DNA of 64,000 bases from contig NC_081810.1 of NCBI RefSeq assembly GCF_030704535.1, forward strand, positions 8,318,501 through 8,382,500. The letters run 5' to 3'. The translations under genes were made by a program, and so were the position numbers. Source of the stretch: Vitis vinifera. Lineage: Eukaryota; Streptophyta; Magnoliopsida; Vitales; Vitaceae. The notes under the pieces are model-generated. The model made no database searches, had not been told where the DNA came from, and saw only the letters and a list, made by a program, of their open reading frames with translations. Position 1 is the first letter of the stretch, and the number at the start of each line of letters is the position of its first letter. This document shows, piece after piece, positions 25,921-38,300 of the stretch.

Positions 25921-26139
25921 CCTTTTTCTTTTTCTAGGAAATTATATTTTTCTCTGAACTTGTGATGAAGATGAAAATTTTCCATGCAACCATGTCTTAT
26001 ATTATCAGCTTTTGTACCATTATGCAGGCAAAGGCTGGTACGCCGTGAAATATTCTCAGATGAGAATTGGAAGAAGCTATACTACCTATCCAACGGAAAT
26101 GGAGCAGAGATGAGATGGTTAGCTCCTCTGATGCGGTGA
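14072..26139 (+). CDS. DAP3: Mitochondrial small-ribosomal-subunit protein mS29 (DAP3, P-loop GTPase), seven exons
   Basis: Mitoribosomal small-subunit protein with an AAA+/STAND-like GTP-binding fold. Exons: 14072-14439, 14517-14683, 15363-15574, 20767-21021, 21160-21246, 24365-24537, 26028-26139; 1,374 nt, 457 residues, all phases close. The N-terminus (MLRAILRAATAASRTAPDRS) is Arg/Ala/Ser-rich without early acidic residues, as in mitochondrial presequences. P-loop GPVSSGKS at residues 190-197; Walker-B-like VLIAVD at 328-333; family segments LPEGLTAGMVKEFEESRR and GWLVFYVPRGRDW. Intron 3 starts with GC (CAG|GCAAGA) instead of GT and contains a complete hAT element (16539-20463). Intron 5 (21247-24364) is long and repeat-bearing. 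Intron 2 (14684-15362) holds three diverged copies of a GTTTGGTT...GAGAAAAT motif. The protein frame appears undamaged. Confidence 0.93.
14735..15200 (+). repeat. Diverged intronic tandem repeat, about three copies
   Basis: Within DAP3 intron 2, units starting near 14735, 14878 and 15025 share the order GTTTGGTT, GAGAAAA-TAAAGAAAAGAAAAT, a TT(T)G-rich middle, CTTAACT and CATTTTCT. The copies are 145-150 bp apart and imperfect. This looks like an old local duplication of a common plant intron motif, not a transposon with termini. Confidence 0.5.
16539..20463 (+). mobile_element. hAT DNA transposon, 3,925 bp, apparently complete, inside DAP3 intron 3
   Basis: Target duplication CTACCAAT is identical at both sides (16531-16538 and 20464-20471). 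Terminal inverted repeats: CAGTGTTTTTAAAGGCG at the left and CAAAGTTTTTAAAGGCG (inverted) at the right, 15 of 17 matching; both fit the hAT YARNG start. Subterminal zones carry many short AGGCG/GAGGCG motifs (16553-16710) and inverted CGCCTC motifs (20385-20445), likely transposase binding sites. The element encodes a spliced transposase (17553-20070) in the same orientation as DAP3. A GC-rich likely promoter/leader lies at 16800-16990; an acceptor-like AG just before the ATG hints at a leader intron. Without it DAP3 intron 3 would be about 1.26 kb. Confidence 0.93.
17553..20070 (+). CDS. hAT-family transposase, BED zinc finger + DUF659 + hAT dimerisation domain, three exons
   Basis: DNA-binding cut-and-paste transposase. 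Exons 17553-19388, 19494-19821 and 19910-20070 (1,836+328+161 nt) give 774 residues with no stop or frameshift. BED finger: Cys29, Cys32, His46, His51 (CKFC...HHLAGTH). A Gly-Ser repeat from GGGAGT units lies near residue 110. DUF659 region (about 225-380) includes SDGWTDGKSRCLINFLVNSP and VITDNASNYVNAG, where hAT catalytic acidic residues are expected. The C-terminus contains ELQKFAIRVLSLTCSASGCE then RNWSTFES|IHTKKRNRLEHQRLN across the first splice junction, the hAT dimerisation signature. The tail is very acidic. I chose the ATG at 17553 over an upstream in-frame TTG; it lies just after an AG acceptor. Could be autonomous; expression unknown. Confidence 0.92.
22546..22950 (+). repeat. Direct duplication, 289-bp spacing, in DAP3 intron 5
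   Basis: A segment starting ATATCATTTAAGTTTCAAGT at 22546 recurs at 22835, followed in both by AAG/CTC...GAGTTTGTAAA, TATCAATGGA and TCAAATACT. The second copy continues to about 22950. Similarity is clear but imperfect, so this is an older duplication. No terminal structure is seen. Confidence 0.7.
23440..23612 (+). mobile_element. 3' end of a truncated L1-type LINE in DAP3 intron 5
   Basis: The sequence TTGTATACACTGTG...TGCGCCCTTTTGGTG...TTTTAATTCAATA...TTACCTATC followed by A12 is the usual 3' tail organisation of plant L1 LINEs. Upstream coding sequence is not evident, so the copy is strongly 5'-truncated; the left boundary is a guess. Confidence 0.6.
23620..23716 (+). repeat. Short tandem repeat, about 31-34 bp x 3
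   Basis: Three consecutive imperfect copies of a TGATRTATGTTGTRTATATCACACTCTCAC-like unit (shown here as a degenerate description only) directly follow the LINE poly-A tail. Probably slippage-derived. Confidence 0.6.
24985..25310 (-). mobile_element. Possible LINE-type remnant, minus strand
   Basis: On the minus strand a short frame (25306 to 25079) ends in SLKEWSCALLDFLDSPNCRK and is followed by TTGTATACCACCTTTGTATA and GGGTGCAACCCCTTTT, which resembles a plant L1 3' untranslated region. No clean poly-A or duplication was found, so the call is weak. Confidence 0.35.
25633..25790 (+). mobile_element. Very short 5'-truncated LINE insertion with exact 21-bp target duplication
   Basis: The 21-bp host sequence beginning ATCATACATTGGG and ending GCTGATT is present at 25612-25632 and again, without mismatch, at 25791-25811. 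Between them are 158 bp ending in TTTTGCCTATC plus A10, with the L1 3' motifs CTTGTATACTCCCTGTATGC and TTGCCTTT. Long duplication, poly-A and 5' truncation are the marks of target-primed reverse transcription. Perfect duplication suggests a fairly recent event. Confidence 0.9.
25878..25920. repeat. (TTA)n microsatellite in DAP3 intron 6
   Basis: About twelve uninterrupted TTA units run up to position 25920, just before a CTTTTTC tract, about 110 bp upstream of the last DAP3 exon. Confidence 0.95.
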
Positions 26140-26580
26140 CCCACACAAGTTAATGTTCTTTGACGTATCTTACAATGATTAAGTCACAAGCAGGGTTGAT
26201 TTTTTCTTCTTTTTTTTTCTTTTGGGGACTTGTGGCTTCTGATTTTGATAATCATAAATCAAAATCAATGTGGTTTAAAAGCAATAATATATCCTAACTT
26301 AATTTTGCTTTCCCAAGGACAGAAACAAATGTGGTGAAGCTTCTATTGATCGAGTACTTGATGATCAGGTCATTGAGGTTAGCACCCAGATTTCATTTAT
26401 TCTCTTACTCAGTTCCATTTGTGGAGCATCTTTCCTTCTCCTTGGAAGTATTGTTCTGAGATGGTGTACCATATGTAGGTCAATTTTCATATTCAATGTG
26501 AAATACAGGAAATTTTGAACCTTATTTTTTTCGGTTCAAACTTATAAAATCAGGTTGGTTTATTAATTTCTGCTTTATGC

Positions 26581-26759
26581 GAGGGTGCATGATGCTTATT
26601 TATTTTTGATGCCTGTACCAGGTTTGGGATGCATTTAAGTTAGCAATATTGCTCAAGATGAAGTCTTACGTGAGGGTGCATGATGCTTATTTATTTTTTA
26701 TGCCTGTACCAAGTTTGGGATGCACTTAAGTTAGCAATATTGCTCAAGGTGAAGTCACA
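26581..26759 (+). repeat. 91-bp tandem duplication downstream of DAP3
   Basis: GAGGGTGCATGATGCTTATT at 26581 recurs at 26672, and similarity continues through GCCTGTACCA, TTTGGGATGCA and TTAGCAATATTGCTCAAG to about 26759. The two copies differ at only a handful of positions and are directly adjacent. Confidence 0.9.
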
Positions 26760-26769
26760 GGGCTCGGGA

Positions 26770-27860
26770 ACAAGTTCTAGAGCACAGGCCGCAGGACCCA
26801 GCCTAGACTCCCAATGAATACGGCCCCATGGAAAGATACAAGGACCAAGCCCAGGATGAATGCTGTAGGTCCAATAATCCAAGGGCCTGGGCTCGATTCT
26901 GAGTTAGCAAAAGCCCAAACTTAATCCCCCAGGCCTAAATTTAGAGGCTCATTTTATGAGCCCAATGCAGAATAAAGGCCAATGATCTGGCCCAAAAACT
27001 AGAGTTTAAAGCCCAACCGTAGGGTATCAGGCTCAATTTCCAAGGTTTGGGCCCATTACTGAATGCCACGAGGCACACCAGGAACTTTGTTAGTCCCAAT
27101 TCCCACTTATGTAGGCCCAAAATTAAGGCCCGAAGAATGCTTACTAGCTCATCCTCCAAAGCCCAATACCCACTTATGTAGGCCCAAAACTAATGCCCGA
27201 AGAATGCTTACTAGCTCATTCCTCCAAAGCCCAATACCCACTTATGTAGGCCCGAAACGAAGGCCCAAAGAATGGTTATCAGCTTATCCTCCATTCAAAC
27301 ACAACAAAAAAGGTACCGGCCCATTACGAAGGTCGTTGAGGCCAATACACATGACCCATGTCCAAGCCTAAAGCACAAGGATAGCAGCCCAATTAAAAAT
27401 ATCAGCGCCCCATAACCAAATGTAAAGGCCCAAAACCCAATCAAAACAGCCCGAAAAGCTGAGGATAGGTTATTGCCCCAATACTCAATGATCAGGGCCC
27501 AATGCTGAACACCAAAAGGCCCAATTACAAGGTTCATTGCTCAAAATCTTAGCCCAATTCACAATAACGTAGGCCCAAAGAATGCTTACTAGCCCATCGT
27601 ACAAAAAGGTACCAAGCCCATTATATAAGCCACAGTCCCCCAGTCCAAGTACAACGGTCCAATGATTAAATCTATAGCCAGAACCCAATCATAGTCCCAC
27701 AAGCTACACTAATTTCATTGCTCAAAATGATGGCACTGGGCCCAATGCTTATTTCCCATCCAAGGTTTAAATAAATAAAAAAGATACCAAGCCCACTACT
27801 AATGCTGTTGAGGCCCAAACAAAATCTCTAGGTCCACTGTTCCATGTCCAAGCCCATCCC
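26770..27860. repeat. GGCCCA-rich block with a 67-68 bp tandem triplication
   Basis: About 1.1 kb in which GGCCCA/GCCCAA hexamers recur every 20-40 bp, giving a composition unlike its neighbours. Inside it, three copies of a 67-68 bp unit start CCCACTTATGTAGGCCC at 27102, 27169 and 27237, with a further partial copy at about 27565. Reading frames across it shift between units and are not protein-like. No inverted or direct terminal repeat was recognised. It may be a degenerate satellite or the inside of an unrecognised element. Confidence 0.7.
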
Positions 27861-29344
27861 TAACCATCGCATCGGGGAGACCCCAATTTCTACGACTCCA
27901 CGCTACCTCCATGGGGTTCGCCAACCTAACATAAAATTCCAATTATGGAAAAGAGTATCACGGAATTATAATACCAATCATAAACCCCATAAATCGTTTC
28001 TTCTCAGTTCCATTATTTATTGTTATTTTTAGGTACCCTCGTTTCTTCCAACTAACATTCTATGGAAATTTCATTTCTGTACATATTGCCCATATGCTAA
28101 TCCTGAACATTAAACAATAATATATTCAAAATCAAAGACAACATCCCTCAACTCTGCATTTCCAACTCACTAATGGCCCTTCATTCATGAGGCTTCATCA
28201 ACGTTGTCCGGACATGCTCTGTATGCAAAAATTGTAGGTGCAGGTATCTCTTCTTCACAAACTCCTACTTCATCAACTCATTACTTAAAATTAATGTCAC
28301 AAATACCAGTAGATATCATCAAAGGGCTGATTCAGTGTGCCTGCAAAACCAAAACCCTATCAGCACTTATTAACCAATAAGTCCATCTACTGCTAAATGA
28401 ATCAAGCAACCAATCGAAACTCGCTCATCGGCTTCATTCTGTTTATACTAGTTTGTGTGCATGGGGAGTTCAGGAAAAAGAAACCAACAAGTAGTCAGAA
28501 AGCTGCTAAGCTAAGAAGGTACGAACTGCCTAATGAGTAAGAGTCCACAGATCTCATCTCATGACACAGAAAGGAAAAAAGAGCAGAGCATAAGGGTGGG
28601 AACCAGTAATCTGGATTACTAATTAAATTAAAAGGGCAGTTGGAATGAGAATACAGAAATAAAATTAAAATGCAGTTCTAAGGCAGAAAGAGGGCTGCCA
28701 AGTTAGGTTCTCTAACTGATATGTTACTAAAATTTTGGAAATCTTATTAAAAACTTCAGACCATTTAAAGATTATCAACATCTTGAAGCCTGTCTAATAA
28801 AGATCTCAGTTTACTGGCAAATCCCCTTTAGTCAAAATAACTTCAAGATGTCATTTTGATTTTAACCAGGACCAAAATTGATGTCAAACCACCATTTTCA
28901 GAACCTTCCCATAAACTATCCACCCTGTAAGTGTAATTTTTCTAGAATTGCCTAGAGTGAATACAAGTTGTCACTTTGTGAAAACTGAGATGAAGATATG
29001 AAATACATTTGACTTCTTTAGAAACAGAATCGAATCGCATCACCCAAACATAAAACATTAAACCAAAGGAAATTACCTGTTTTCATATGGCTGATCATTC
29101 AACAGCATTCATGTACACCCGAGGAAGGTTTAAATCCGACCACTGTTAGAACAAAATATATAATCATGGAATAGTTAGAGAGAGGCCAAAATATACAATC
29201 ACAAAATAGTCGGAAAAAGAGAGAGCCCTTACAATTTTGTGCTATAAATTTATACCGTGGCTCATTTAACTGAATCGACCTGTATTCTTTCCCACAAAAG
29301 AAATGTTATAACCTATTGAAGCATCATTGTTTGAACAGTTTAGA
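27861..29344. other. Convergent intergenic region downstream of DAP3 and listerin
   Basis: No further gene recognised. The part near 29100-29344 is presumably listerin 3' untranslated sequence. The reading frame 27844-28032 is short and unsupported. Confidence 0.5.
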
Positions 29345-32300
29345 TCAGAATGGAGACTGGCACAATGGGCAAGTTGATTTGTGAGAAGTGGAGAACCACT
29401 TGTACAGGCAGGCTGAATGGAACTTGTGTTTGCAGGTCTTGCAAGCAAGGCGTGGAAGGCTATGATTCACAGTATGGATCACACTGTAACAGATGGGGCA
29501 CTCCTCAACACCTTCAAATTCCTTGTCAAAATTGTTCTTCCATATCCGTATAGCTTCAGCCAGTGCTCCATTCTGTGCATCATAAAGTTTAATCACTTAC
29601 AGTCTTTGTAGTACAATTGTTTGAAGCCAACAGATCATGCTTTGCCTTTCGGGAAGCATGCATGAGAAAAATAAAAAATTAAGTACAAAACAAAACTTCA
29701 TCAAACAAGCATATGCTACAGACACTAGCTCAAACAGAGAACACAAGGTTTTAATTAAAACACAAGATTCTAATACATTGCCATTTTTTTCTAATAAAAA
29801 TTGTGCTTTGCAATGGGCAATACTAATTGTGTAGGACCCAAACTAGTAAAACTTCTATTGCTGCTGTGTCTATATCTCCATGATTCACTCATGTCTCATG
29901 CATAGCATGAGGATATTTGTGTCCTGAACCTTATGTTAGTACAAAGAAACATCATGGAGAAAAAAAGGAAAAAGCAAACTAAAATACATAGCAATTACCT
30001 GATTACGGACAAATGACGTCATAGACATTAACCATTTCCTCTGCTTCACTTCACTAATGCCAAGGCTCCTTGTGCAATCAACATCCACGGACCGCAATGG
30101 GTAAGATGGGGGAAGACGAATAACTAAATCCATTCCTGTCTCATCCTTTGTATAGGTAGCAACAACCTCATTGGCTGATTTACTTACACTCACTGAAAAA
30201 TTCTCATCAGCAAAACTAGCTTTCTTGATCTGTAAGAGAAGCAATGTTATAGTAAGTTAATAAAACAGGATAAAGTCAGACTGCAATCCAGAAGATGGCT
30301 TCAACAAGAAAGGATTTGGAATAGGCAATTGAGGTGTGGCTAAAAAAGACTGTAAAGTAATACCCCTTGATAATTGCCTTGAAACCAAGTCCCTTCTACA
30401 GACTGGGTAACCAATCACACTATATCATCAGGTAATAAAAAGGACTAATTAAGTTCCTTTCTATGATTCCTAAAATAAGTCCCACCTATTTGTCCAGAGT
30501 AAGTTTACACAAGTGCTTAAGAGGGTGAATTTTAAATTTAAATTTAAACACTCAAGCCATCCATAGCATAGAAGTATTTATTCCTTAGAAAAAAATGTGC
30601 TAGACTCACATACCTGAGATAGCTCATCTGCAATTAGCGGAGGGCTGCACCATGCTTTTGTAAAATACTCAATTAGAGATGATGCAGAACGGTCACGTAA
30701 ATCACTAAACCACTGTCGTACATATGCAGGAAGAACACGAAGCATCAAACCGAATAGTGCACCTGCAAGTGAAGCCATTTTCACAGGTCCAACTGGCCAA
30801 AGTGATTCCACATAAAACAACAATGAGCCTGTTGAGATGGCTCGGGTTGCGGCAGTGGCAGCCTCTGATAACTCAGCAGGAATCTCTATATCTTTCTTCT
30901 TCAAGCTATATGCCGAGCTTAGTTCCAAAGGTATATGTTGGAAAATGCAATCTAATATTGTTGAATTAGCAGACTCTTGTATATGTTGAATCAGTCTCTC
31001 CCTGGTAGGTGATGATGGTGGTGAAGACAACAGATGTGATAGCAACAGAGACCAAGCAAGGAATACATATACCTACAAATTTCAAGTAGACATCAGTATT
31101 TTGCAATCTTTAAACTCTAACAAGAAAGAAACTATATGAGGTCAAAATGTAGAGATAAGTAGGGTTGAGAATTGACAAAGAGAAGAAAAGAGTTTCATAT
31201 TGGGCAAAGCATATCTATACCCGCTGTTGTGCAACCAAGTCCACTTCCAGAATCTCATATGGTAACCTTTCAATGATGCAAGATATGTCCTCCCTCAATT
31301 GGATACCTTCTTCAGATGATGAATCAATATCACAAGTATCAGTAGTATTTCCAACCAAATATCTTGTGCCCTTGCTAATGATGGCAGAGTTTGAAACAGG
31401 TTCAGTTGCAAGAATAAAATAAGCAGCAAACTGCAAGGAAGGAACTGGTTTGGAAGAAAAGAGGATGGCATACAAGGAGCTAATTGGTCCTTTGCTTAGC
31501 CCCCAAAGCTCAATTGATCTCACTGCTCTATCTCTAGCATGTAGTGAGGAGTTAACAATGCTCAAAGCAATTAACTCCCAAAAGTGAGGATGATCAAGCC
31601 GGGTTGATGCTATAACAGATGAAGCCTCAGTATAAGAACTAGCAATGGCCTCAGTGACACCAGTGGAAAAGAATAGGCGAAGAATACCTTCTACAATTCG
31701 GTCTTTTACAAGATCCCATCTTTCTCTCCTCAAGGGGTTTGAATTATCTGCATCTTCTGCATTTTGGAGTTCAGTAAGCCCAGAGAAAAGAGAAAATGCA
31801 AAAAGGGCATTCCTAGCAATATTTATACGAGGAGAGTCCAAAAGCAAAACAGCATGCTCAAGCTCCTTAAGAATAACTTCCTTGTCATCAGAACTAGGTC
31901 TATTAATGATGACATCATTTACATTTTCAGCTACTTCCTCCATCATTACAACTGCCGATTCAATCCACCGTCTCAAGTGAAACAAGACAAACTCCCAATC
32001 TTCTTCATTGAATTCTTTCCAGCAATACCCAACTGAAACTGCCATTAACTTCGATAGCAATATCTGCACCATTGGCAGCTGGCTGGCTGCAGCTGATTTA
32101 CCAGCATGTCTTTGCTTTCGAAATAAATCAAGTAGAAGAGATCTCTCTACAGGGTCGATGTCTCTCTCAAGATTCAATGCTTTTGATCCTCCCAGTGCAC
32201 GTAAAGGATAACAAGATAGAACCAACTGAAGCCATTCTTCCATATCTACAGAAGAAATAAGATGGTATCATTAAAAGGGGATATACAATATTCCAATAAA

Positions 32301-35300
32301 GAGAACAGCAGTACTGATCCCAAAAGAATAAGCTAATTGGGGGATAGAGATAGCCCCACATATAAAGCCCAATCAATGTTAGTAATCAGAGGATGTAGGA
32401 TATTGGACTTTCATATGTCCTATGTCAAATACAACCATGAATGCCCCTCAATGCAAGTGCGACAAGATCAGAGTCTTAGGCATTGCCACTTGTTGCTGCT
32501 ACTCCCAACTAAGAACATCATGCCCCATAACCAAAAGCACCATGGTTGGAAGATTATAATAAGCACAAATGATCAAGTTCTTTAATTATTTCTCTACCGT
32601 CTACTATGTAAATCAGTGGGTCTAACCCTTTGACAGCCTAAAAGCTCTTTCCAACTGTAAAATAATTTAACAGCGCATTTTGTTTACACAAAAAGGCACT
32701 TCAAAGTAGAAAAGATTTAAGGCCTAAAAGTGCCATTTAAGTGAAGTTAAGAAGAGAGAGATATTTACAGGAAGAGGTTTCAGAATTTTAAACATGTATA
32801 TTTTTTAATATCAAATAGGAACCCTTCTTCATAGAAATCTCTTAAGAGAAGCACTTAAAAGCAACTGCAACTGCAACAACTGGATCCAAAGACAGACACA
32901 TGGATTATAGAAATGATTACAAGTTCTAGGGCAGGGATTTGCTATTGGTAGTGGTGACCTACAATTACATCAGTGCTTCAGTCAGTGGTAGATCCATCAG
33001 ATCTTCCACTAATATGTACCCATCATACCTGGAAGAATAGATTGTGTTTGTCGATTTGAAGAAAACATTCATTTACCTTGTCCTGTTTCCCATGCAGTTA
33101 AGGGTGGAAATGATAGAGTTCTTTGGACCCAATCCTTGATAGTATCACATATCTGATTTTCCTCAAAAGAAGTGGGTACAGCATCTCTATGCAATTCATC
33201 AGACTCTATGGTGTATAATGGTCGAATGAGAACACTTAAAATTAGAGGAAAAATCCTCAAACATTCTGCGTTCACTGATTCACCAATAAAAAGTTTATTT
33301 GCTAACAGCCCAAAAAGTATCACAGCTTGGTCCTTTCCCCATATATTTTCTGTGAACAGAGTAATAAGGAATGATACTAGAGCTCTCAAGAAGGGCTCCT
33401 CAATGCTTTCCACCTCATCATCTGATGCGGACCAAACATTGAAAAATCTCAATTCACCACTTGCACCATAAACAAGAGCACCATCAAGTAAAATGTTGAC
33501 AATGGAATCCAGCAAGCCTTCCTTTAGAGAACAATTTCCACTCTTTGCATATGAGCATAGTAAAGGTAAGAAAGAACCTAAAGCACTGCCTCCTTGCCAT
33601 TTCCATGTGCATAATATTTCAGCAGCAAGCCAGGCTCGAGAATAAAAATGAGAGGTAGCCAGTTCTTTTGATGCTTCCTCGGTTGAATTTGGAGTATTTG
33701 AAACATAACCAGCAACAACTCTATCAATGCCAAGGGCAGAGATCAGCTTCTCAATTATAGCAACAAACTTGTGACTCCCAGATGTCTGCACTCAGTAAGT
33801 ACATACAATTCATGATTCTCTCTATTAAATATGATTATATGAAAAACTGCATATACAATTATTATTAATTCAAACCATGAATTTGTGAAAAAAAAAAAAT
33901 CAACTAAGTCCTCACATGGACTAATACCCACACAACATGTTAAGTGCATGATACTCTGTCCAATAAATATGATTATATGAAATACTGTATATGCAATTAT
34001 TACTAATTCAAATCATGAATTTGTGGAAAAAAAAAATCAACTATGTCCTCACATGGACTAATATCCATGCAACATGTTAGAGTGCATGATATAAATTGTG
34101 GAAAAATTGGTTATCCAATATGGTATTGGAGCCTCATTTGACAAGAGGTCATGTGTTGAAACCTCACCGCATGTTTATTTCTTCAATTTATTAGCCCAAA
34201 GGAGGCTACTTTATTTTCCCAGTTTCCTAAGCCCAAAGGAGGCTACACGCGAGCAAGGATGTTAAAGTACATGACATACATATTCTTGAAGCTTAAGCTG
34301 CTAGAAAAATTGGTTGTCCAATGCAACACATTGAGTTTTGCATTCCCTCCTAAGCAAATACAAATACTAAGCCCATGCTTAAGGCCAAAGGAGGCTACAC
34401 GTGAGCGAGGTTGTTAAGAGTGCATGATATACATATTCTTCAAGCTTAGGCTGTTAGAAAAATTGGTTGTCCAATACAACACATTGAGTTTTGCATCCCC
34501 TCCTAAGCAAATACAAATACTATGCTGTTCAGGGAGTAGTTATCTGGAGTGAGCTGGGACATCAACAAATTCCTATACTATGAAATAGGAAATCCCCTTG
34601 ACAGTGATGGCCCCATGACTCTCTCTATAAGGGTAGAAATTGTGTGGATTATTTAGCTAACCTAGTTCAAACAGTTCTCGCATCGATCAGGGAATTCCCT
34701 GCCCCAATTTTTTCAGCATTAAACTATATCAACTAAAGTGACAGTTTTGCACAGAAACCTATGCACAAAACCAGAAGCCTTAATGAACCCACCCTAAGAA
34801 TTTGACTTTTGGTACCTATCCAGTCTTTGAGCATATCTTCTGAGCCATCCTGTCTCTTTAACCCTAACCCATCTTCATCATGGAAACAAGTACAAAAGAA
34901 AGGCTATCTACCATTCTAAACAACTTGTGTTTTTTATTCTAATGCACTAAGACTTTTGAAATTCAAAATTCAAACATCCTCAATGCAAATATAATATCGT
35001 TATAGGAAAAGACTAAAAGATTAATCACTAAAAAGAATGGAAATATCAGCAGAATCTGAAATCTAACTTAACACTTCATTTAAATCCTAGTATAGTTAAG
35101 TCCTTTCTAGAGTTCATCATCACATCTTATGCCTGAGGAGAAATGTTCAATAGATTCAGATAATTAATACTAGTCTAGTGGGTAGGTGAATACTGGTTAG
35201 TAATGACAGGACCCTTTGAAATGGATTCTAATATTACATTTTCCACATGAAGATTTTCTGCTAAACAAATAAGAAAATTAATCCAATCATAAGAAGAAAA

Positions 35301-38300
35301 GTTTCAAGAGAAATGTAACAAATTAGAGGAACTACAGAGTGCATATGTATTGAGGGATGAGAGAAGGTAAAAGTTGACACAACTACCAACACTATAACAA
35401 TGACCAAGCCAAATGTTTGCTTATTAACAATGTAGAAAGGAATATATTCAACACTTTTGAGAGCACTAGTCAAAGCATGTTTGTCTCAATCCAGAGGGAC
35501 AAGAATGAAAAGAAAAGATTTTGACAGAGGATTTTGAGGAAATAAACAAGTAAAACAACAACAACAACAACAAAATCAATTCATCACTCTTCTAATTTTA
35601 TCATACAAGCAAATAAAAAAATTCCAAAAATGATACTCACATTAGTCTTAATAGAAATTTCTTTAATTTTCAAGGAGGCTGATCTTTTTGCACAGCCAGA
35701 ATCTGGCATGATCCACAAAGGCCACACATCACTATTAGCTAGAAACAGGTCCAAGAAATTCTGCTCTTGATATTGGTCCTGACAGAGACATTCAAGAACT
35801 TCAGCCATCCACAGAAAGCACAAAGATGTGATCTCATTAGCATTTACTTTATCTTCCTTGAAAATGGCAGACCTAATAGTCAGAATCAAAATACTTCCCA
35901 ACTTTTTCTGATTGGGTATGCTGAGACTTTGCCAGAATGTCTTGTTTATCTTACCACGCAAAGAAAGTAAAGCTTCACCAAAATTCATCCTTGCCTTTGT
36001 TATTTCCATTGATTGATCATCAAATGCATTATCCAATGCTCTTGCCATATTACACTCCCAACCAATAATAAATAATGCAGCTGAAAGACATGGAACTACC
36101 TCACTTCCCTCACAAAATGTCTGTAAGCAAAAGAAGCTACCATCAAGTATTTCAAGAGCAAACTGAGTTGCCTCCAGCATGTTAACAGAAGATTCCAGTT
36201 CTGTCATGGAATCTACTGCCGTAGGAGCCAATAAAGAACCCGCATCCTTAACCCATATAAAAGAGGAGGTCATTATAAAAGTCAGTAACTTTTTGAGGAC
36301 ATCCTCAAAAATCAGGATCATTGCATCTCTGGATAGAAAAGAAGCCTGATCATCTTCAACTGAGCCACCAAGGACAGCCCTGACACATAAGACCAAAAGC
36401 TCAGAATATGGATAAGAAGAATTGAACCCTTAGATCCAAAAATTCACACTTAATTTGAGTAAGAACCAAGGGCAATAAATGGAAGTTCTACGCCCATTGC
36501 CGGGGCTCATTTCCAATACTTTCATATATGGTCTTTTTCCACCTTCATTTTTCATATATAAATCTTGGTGCAAACATTTTTTTAAGGCAAGTATTTATCA
36601 ATTTTATGATTACTGGTTTAAACATTCAACTCAACAAAATTATTTAGAAAGAGAACCTTATGGAAGGAAAGAAACAATTCCCATTTCTTAATTTCTAAGA
36701 GCAACCATAAGGTTTGATTTTATTCACTATTAGTTTCAATCTAAATGAAGACAGCCTGTATTACATCCCTGATATCTGATTCATTAGGATAGTAATCCAT
36801 GGTTAATTCTCTGAAAAAAAAAAATACCAAATTGAATAGTTTAACAGTTTGTCATCAAGAGAGATAAGTTATAGATGATCCATATATGTTGCATCAAAAT
36901 TTACGTTCACATACCGGATAAACCGAGAATCAGAAGTTCCATAGGGAGGAAGAGAACAGGCAACAGATACTGCAGCTAAATCAAGAAGCTCGTGATGCCA
37001 GTGGTCTGGCTGGCAGCCTTGGTGATGATTGAAATCCACTCCCACCTTTCGCTTCTTAAGTTTCTCTCTTGCTTTTTCCATGAGAATTGCCAAAACTGCT
37101 ATTTGGTTAGAATCTAGAGACCCAGGCTTAGCTCCACAACATTCTAGCTTTGTTGCATATGTGATAACCATACACCACTGCTCAGCAAAAGATTCATCTT
37201 CAAATAATGCAAGCAAGAGATCTAGTTGAGCACTGATAGAGGAATCATGTCCAAGCAAACACCAAGGAGTAAATAATTCCTTGAATACTTGCAAAAAATC
37301 CTCTTGGCCCAATTTTTCTCCCCCATCATGAGAGAGATGGCCAAAAGAAAGTGCCTTATTGCATATAAGTTCTTGGATTATCTTGCGTGGTCCAAATACA
37401 GAAACTGCAACTGAGAAAAGTCTCACAGCATCTGGTGAGGCCTGACATCACAAAGATCAAACATAAGAATGACTATTTTATGTAAGAACAGATGGAATAT
37501 GCACACTGCATAAATATTAGATATATATATATAACACCCTGAGCTTTGGGTCCCCATGGAGAGTCCTAAGGGCTTGGCCATGCAAGGTTCCTCAGTTTAA
37601 ATTCATTAGAATGTAATTGATGTCTCAAATAATCTGGAAACTCATTCAACAAATTTTAGTATTATCTCATTTCCAGCTACATATGTATATGTTTACATGG
37701 TCTAACACATATTGGATTAGATCCAGTCTTTGTATAAAACCGGCAGATGTTGGCAAGTGTGTCAAGAAATTGCCGAGCACATTTGAAAGACACTTCTCAA
37801 ACCTCCAAATAAACTTCATCAGTGTTAGATTGAATGTGGAGGCCATATGTATGTTCAAATATATGCTTATATTTTTTAAACAAGATTTCAGAGAGAACAG
37901 AGGAATACAAAATTCAGGCTCTAATTATAGAGTAAAAAAGGCAGTTGAAAGAGTTTATAACTCTAAACTAGACACTTTCTAAAAGCAACATAAGATCCCT
38001 AGTTGACTCGAACTGGAGAAACAAAAAAATGGTCAAAAATAGAAGGTATCTAATGAAACTCTATTTAGAACTAAAAAGACTAAACCATATAGAGACTTCA
38101 TGGAAGACCTGGAACAACTCAACTTAGAAACTAAAGTGAATGTATTTCAACTTCCAAAAGAAATACTAAAATCAGGATCTCAGACTTCTGAACAGATCTA
38201 ACTCATAGAGACATCTAGCCTGTGACAAATGGACAATACTAAAATAAGTTGGTCAAAGGGCACACTACTTGCTGGTGGCAAAATATGGATTGCCTGTTAG

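Noticed and set aside
25671..25937. 88-codon frame ending in poly-Leu
   Set aside because: Covers a LINE tail and the TTA microsatellite; not a plausible protein.
27063..27371. 102-codon plus-strand frame with PTYVGPK repeats
   Set aside because: Product of the 67-68 bp repeat in the GGCCCA block; the frame changes between units and no start or splice support is visible.
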